From contig CM106585.1 of NCBI GenBank assembly GCA_048013815.1, forward strand, positions 15,500,001 to 15,564,000: a DNA stretch of 64,000 bases. Direction: 5' to 3'. Origin of the DNA: Setoptus koraiensis. Lineage: Eukaryota > Arthropoda. A program made the position numbers and the translations under genes. Below, in pieces: positions 59,180 to 64,000 of this stretch. Each line of letters starts with the position of its first letter. Within the stretch, counting starts at the first letter, position 1. The notes below the pieces were generated by a model. The model was not told the DNA's origin. It did no database searches and saw only the letters and a program-made list of their open reading frames with translations.

Positions 59180-61963
59180 CTACATTTTGGGTGGTCGCAC
59201 GCCGTTCAAATCGATGACAACGCCGCCCGTCGACGAGCTCGGGATATAGTAAACATCTACGTCGCCGGTGTTCACTTGTTTGTCGGTTAGCGTGGCCGGT
59301 TTGGGGCTTCCACTGCTTGGGGTCTGTCGTTTCGCTTCGATGGGCTCCGCTTTGACCACCAGCGTAAACACTAGACCGCCAACAAAACTGCAACCTGCCA
59401 CCAGGCGCAACAACACGTTCCAACGGGCATTATCGTTGCCCCGATCGCCCAATATCTGGCCCGTCACCAGTGCCATCACCATGCCGGATATTCCGCAAGC
59501 GCTATGCGCTATGCCCACTATGGTAGCCGGGTATTTCTCGCTCAGATCGTAGGGCAGCATTGTTTCGCCGCCGGCGCCGAACATCCAAAAGAACGAGATC
59601 AGTTGCAACAAAACGGCCACCAGGGTGATGTTGCAGTTGCTGTACGAGATCAACAGGTACACTATGGCCATGGAGAAGTTTGCTGCACCGGAAAAGATGT
59701 GAAGAGTCGAAGAGAATAGTATAGAGGAGAATGTTATTTACTACTCTGAAATTAGTTTAGTGGAGCCGGAAAGAAGCCCGGAAAGAAGCCCGGAAAAGGG
59801 GCCAACAGCTAGCGACTTACCCAGTCCCTGGAACACCTTTCGCGTGGTGGTTTTGGACCAGCCGAAGGTCTTGTTTCTGACCATGTTCTTGGCCAGTATT
59901 CCCACAAACACCATGAATAGCGCCTGAATGGCGAACATGACCATAATGATGACGCTTATCTGCTCGACAGGTAGAGGGTAGTAGCAGGGGGAAGGAAGAT
60001 GTTCAGAGGTCAGTCGACGGCTAGTTGTGATTGCAAATGATTGGCGGAATGATTGGCGGAATGATTGAGTCAACGATTGGGCATATGGGCTATGAAACAG
60101 GAATCCCGAGTGGGCAACACCCGTCCGAAATGTCAGTGTTTATCTCTTGTCATTGACAAGTTGTCAGGGCAAAACAGAAAGGTACCCACCAATTTGACCG
60201 GAGCGTGGAAGACGTTCTTCAGGTAGCTGGCCAGCTCAATGGCGGCGAAATCCAGACACAATTGATAGGTGAATTTGACCAAAATCAGCGACAGCACCGA
60301 CGGTGATGTCAGTATGAGCAACCACGGAGTGGGGCGCCTCTTTTTTGACGTTTTTGATTGCGTGCGCCTCTGTGAACTGGGCAGCGGATTTTGTGAATCT
60401 GTGGTCAGGTCGCCGAGTCGCAACTGGCCAGCACCGATATTTAAATTGTTTAAGTTGTTGCTGTTTCCGGTCGCATTGACACAGCTCGAGGGTCTCGGCG
60501 ACAGATTCTTTTTCCTCGTTATTCTGTCCAGTTCGGCCGGACGAACAAATCTGTTCTGTTGCGGCGAGGAGCTGCTCACGAAACACCAGATAATTGCCCA
60601 AACACAACAAATGGCGCCCGAAGCATAAAATACCAGCGGCCATCCCATGCCCTGGCTGATGATGACGCCGGGCAGCAGGGAGCCGCATAGCACGCCGATG
60701 GAGAAGGCAACCTTTATCATGGGCGCAAACACGCTTGTCTCTGTCATAGTGAGCCATTTTGAGAATAGATCGTATATGGCCGGAAACACGGCCGCTTGCG
60801 CAACACCCAAAACAATTCGCGACACCACCAACAGCTCAAAACTGAAGCTCGCCAACGAGGGCGTCAAAAAGTTGATGACGGCAGAACCTCCGGTGCTGAA
60901 CAATATCAAGTACTTGCTGCCATATTTTTGGGCCAAAATTCCGCCTGCCACCAAACCAAAAGAGGGGATGAAAAGGGGCGAAAGGGAGATATAATATCAG
61001 AATTCATATCATTGATAATATCGAGCTGCAGCGGTCAGCATGTGGGGCCAAGCGGTGAACGCGGTCTCACTAGTCCTGCTGAAACTGCTTGTTTACGCTG
61101 TCAACACTCAGAAAAAAGAGCTGCCTGGCCCCAATTTCAATTGCGTCGCGCTGATTAGTGATGGATTGATGGTTACCTGCAGTCATGAATGGCGCATAGC
61201 CCATGTAAAAGGCGCCCAAAAGTAAATTCTGCTGCTTGATTGACCAATTGAATTTCGGATATTTCGGCTCCTCTGTGCGTTCGGCCGCTGTCATATCGGT
61301 GTCCTCGCCGATAGTTTGCTCATCGGCGGAGGAAACCTCTTCACCGATTGTCTGCTCATTGGCGGGGGAAACCTCTTCGCTGGTTCTGTAATTGTCAGTG
61401 TCCGCCTCGACTGGCGAGTTATTTTCATTCAGGTCCGCTGGTTCGTCGTGACTCGGGGGGCCCGCATGATTGTCGTTCCATTCCGGCGCGACACTCGAAA
61501 TGTCTGTCTCATGCAAATCGCCAATTTCTTGCTCTTTTGGTTGGTCGAATTCTTTTTCACTGACGACATCAGTATCAACAATTGATTCGGTTGTTGCACG
61601 ATCGTCTACACCTTCATCCTCATTTATATTTGCAGGCTCGTAGAAACAGGAGCCGTCGTCGAACAGGTCGTCTGGCGCGTTATCTCGATTATCCGCATGA
61701 GACTGGTCGTTTGAGTTGTGCACCATCTCTACAATGGACACATTCAAGTTCATTCTGGACATCTGACATAATGTCATACTTAACAGGGCATAAATACACA
61801 TGACAATTCTCACTTTTTTCTCTTTTTCCTCTCGCATTTCTGGCTGCTCGCTGGCCTGCTTCTGTCTCGCCACGGTGTCGTCATAATCCAGAGGCGACCA
61901 TCTGCCGGGCGCAACCGCAGATTTAACGTTGGCATCCGCTCTTAAATTCAACATACCCGTCAT
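59180..61963 (-). CDS. SLC17-family anion/phosphate transporter, copy 1
   Basis: Four exons (61963-61177, 60944-60190, 59959-59821, 59682-59180) with phase-matched GT-AG joins encode 727 aa. SLC17 carriers (sialin, VGLUT, Na/phosphate type) are 12-helix major-facilitator proteins moving organic anions or phosphate. Visible are the TM1 signature (SRMNLNVSIVEMV), TM2 (QQNLLLGAFYMGYAPFMTAG), GGILAQKYGSKYLI, IVLGVAQAAVFPAIYDLFSK, the GMGWPLVFYASGAICCVWAI helix and the C-terminal helices (FFWMFGAGGETMLPYDLSEK). The loop between TM1 and TM2 is unusually long (about residues 82-238) and very acidic, with a 12-residue tandem repeat (EEVSPANEQTIG / EEVSSADEQTIG). The family motif PPLERS after TM3 reads TMTETS, so the usual Arg is absent. 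A related copy lies 1 kb upstream in the same orientation. Confidence 0.9.
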
Positions 61964-62991
61964 CTTGTTGCGCTACGCAGTGTTGTAATAGACAAAAATT
62001 GTCCCAACTATATATTGCATTTGCAATAATTTGTGCTATCGAAATAATGATGTTGACTGATCTTGAAGTGGCAAATTGCAAATGGATAATGAACGGATAA
62101 TGACGACGATCTGTTTCATTCAAACTCTCTGCAAACTTTTTATCTCTGCAACGCCTGGCACGCGAACCCGATCTTTGCCACAGGTGAGATAGGATGCGGA
62201 CAGGCGAGGGCGCCCGCCATTCGTTCACAACACAAAGTGTTTGCTCGTCGATGACAGATTGTCGTCGCGAATGCGACAACAACGCCCGACAATCACAGAA
62301 CGAGCCTCACTGTGTTGCCCCAACGTACTCGTTGGTGTCGGATGTGTCGAAAGAGGCAAGCTTGTTCGGATCAGATAGGCCAAAAAGATATTCTAACAAC
62401 ACGAAAATTCATTGTCAAGTGTACGATGAGAGCAGACACTTTTTCAGCGCAGTTTATGAAACATCCGCAGCAAAAATACAAATCCCGGCAACAACACATT
62501 ATCATACATTGGCGACATTATATCAGCAGATATTTCCAACAGCGTTGCGATAATTATTTGCCAATAACTGACACTACACGATTCGTTATCTTCGCGACAC
62601 AATTTTGCAATCGTTGAGCTACGTAACCGTTTGTTATCGTTGCTGTGACACACAGGTGACGCTAGTCGCCGTGGGCCTTGTATCACTGATACCACTGACA
62701 ATCAATCGAAATTGGTCTCTTCCAGTCCATGGGCAAGGCCACAACCAGCAGCAACATGTGTTACGTCAATATTACGTTATTCAAGTGCATCAATTAGGGA
62801 ATAAGTTTATCTATTTGTCTGGCCATTCCACTTGCTAATTGTTGATTCCGTTATGGACAGTCTGCATTCCAAACTCTGGAAGTTAGATCGGATTTATTGA
62901 AAATTAAAATTAAATCACTTCTAGTCCAGTTATGAGTGCGGATTCACAGATGACGGGCGATGATTTCCATTGCAAGCATTGGCCGCTTGGT
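61964..62991. other. Spacer between the tandem SLC17 genes
   Basis: It should hold the promoter of copy 1 and the 3' UTR of copy 2. The small plus-strand frames here are not supported. Confidence 0.45.
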
Positions 62992-64000
62992 TTACATTGC
63001 AACGGCACCAGGTGAGCAATGTCCAGTAATATCCTTTTCGCATTCAGCGCCCAATCGTGTGTCAGCCAGCCCTTCCTGTTCGGAGCGTCCGCTGTTTGGG
63101 GTCCGTCGTTTCGCCTCGATGGGCTCCGCTTTGACCACCAGCGTAAACACTAGACCGCCAACAAAACTGCAACCTGCCACCAGGCGCAACAACACGTTCC
63201 AACGGGCGTTGTCGTTACCCCGATCGCCCAATATCTGGCCCGTCACCAGAGCCATCACCAGACCGGATATTCCGCAAGCGCTATGCGCTATGCCCACTAT
63301 GGTAGCCGGATATTTCTCGCTCAGATCGTAGGGCAGCATGGTTTCGCCGCCGGCCCCGAACATCCAAAAGAACGAGATCAATTGCAGCAAAACGGCCACC
63401 AGGGTGATGTTGCAGTTGCTGTACGAGATCAACAGGTACACTATGGCCATGGAGAAGTTTGCTGCACCGGAAAAGATGTGAAGAGCCGAAGAGAATAGTA
63501 TAGCGAGAAAAGTATAGAGGACAATGTTATTTACTACTCAGTAATTAGTTTAGTGGAGCCGGAAATAAGCACGGAAAAGGGGCCAACAGCGAGCTACTTA
63601 CCCAGTCCCTGGAACACCTTTCGCGTGGTGGTTTTGGACCAGCCGAAGGCCTTGTTTCTGACCATGTTCTTGGCCAGTATTCCCACAAGCACTATGAAAA
63701 GAACCTGAATGGCGTACATGACCACGGTGATGGCACTTATCTGTTGGATTAGACACAAACATTGAATTAGCGTCGATCGATAAACTCAGAAAAAAGTCGA
63801 CGAGTGTTTCTCGGGAAAAGTTGTGGGATTATCGCGAAGATGTTCCACTCAATCCGGCATTTTGCGGTTTGAATTGGTACTCACTGTTTCCACGGGCGCA
63901 TGGAAGGGTTTCTTCAGGTAGCTGGCAAGTTCAATTGAGGCGAAATCTAGACACAGCTGATAGGTGAATTTGACCAAAATCAACGACAACACCGAAGGCG
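62992..64000 (-). CDS. SLC17-family transporter, copy 2 (3' part; 5' beyond window)
   Basis: The last three exons are seen: the 3' part of the central exon (64000-63885, donor ACA|GTGAGT), 63740-63602 and 63461-62992. The penultimate exon is 139 nt, exactly as in copy 1, and all phases agree. The protein reads QLCLDFASIELASYLKK, ISAITVVMYAIQVLFIVLVG, then FFWMFGAGGETMLPYDLSEK nearly identical to copy 1. After IEAKRRTPNSG the tail is unrelated to copy 1 (RSEQEGLADTRLGAECEKD...). The last intron and last-exon core are almost identical to copy 1 at DNA level, while the upstream exons and the intron before the 139-nt exon differ more. Confidence 0.9.

Overview
This window is eukaryotic. Genes have GT-AG introns (plus one GC-AG), CAG/CAA-coded Gln/Asn-rich tracts and long non-coding gaps full of trinucleotide repeats. 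The proteins point to an arthropod: an AGO1-type Argonaute, a MEC-2-like stomatin, SWI3/SMARCC, the proteasome subunit Rpn8, a Dlg5-like PDZ protein, a VPVPK-repeat cuticular-type protein and tandem SLC17 carriers. Few introns per gene would suit a mite, but that is inference. All exon joins were read by eye from splice motifs and codon phase, with no transcript or database evidence.

Layout. 1-1118 (-): 5' end of a secreted Thr/Pro-rich mucin-like protein. 1.1-4.8 kb: no clear gene, but a diverged direct repeat at 3.24-3.75 and 3.90-4.41 kb. 4.8-7.5 kb (-): Argonaute, two exons. 7.5-12.3 kb: a repeat island with an unbroken train of hairpins, a TTGCACT satellite, a dead Tc1/mariner-type transposase and an inverted repeat pair around them. 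13.6-21.6 kb (+): a stomatin gene with three alternative first exons that all end in the same phase. 24.3-31.4 kb (-): VPVPK-repeat protein. 36.5-37.5 kb (-): Rpn8. 38.3-38.9 kb (+): two small ORFs, one a Cys-rich single-pass membrane protein. 38.9-41.3 kb (-): SMARCC. 41.7 kb: a 249-bp MITE-like element. 42.5-45.2 kb (+): Dlg5-like protein ending after one PDZ domain. 45.2-53.7 kb: long gap with microsatellites and minisatellites. 53.7-58.2 kb (+): Gln-rich, probably secreted or membrane-anchored protein. 59.2-62 kb and 63-64 kb (-): two tandem SLC17 transporter genes, the second cut by the window edge.

The genes are ordinary single eukaryotic units with no operon logic; only the SLC17 pair are related to each other. 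Many Val-, Leu- or Cys-rich frames in the window are the reverse complement of CAA/CAG/ACA repeats and were not called. No retroviral, LTR or Polinton-like element, CRISPR array or tRNA gene was recognised. The window becomes visibly more GC-rich from about 46 kb onward.
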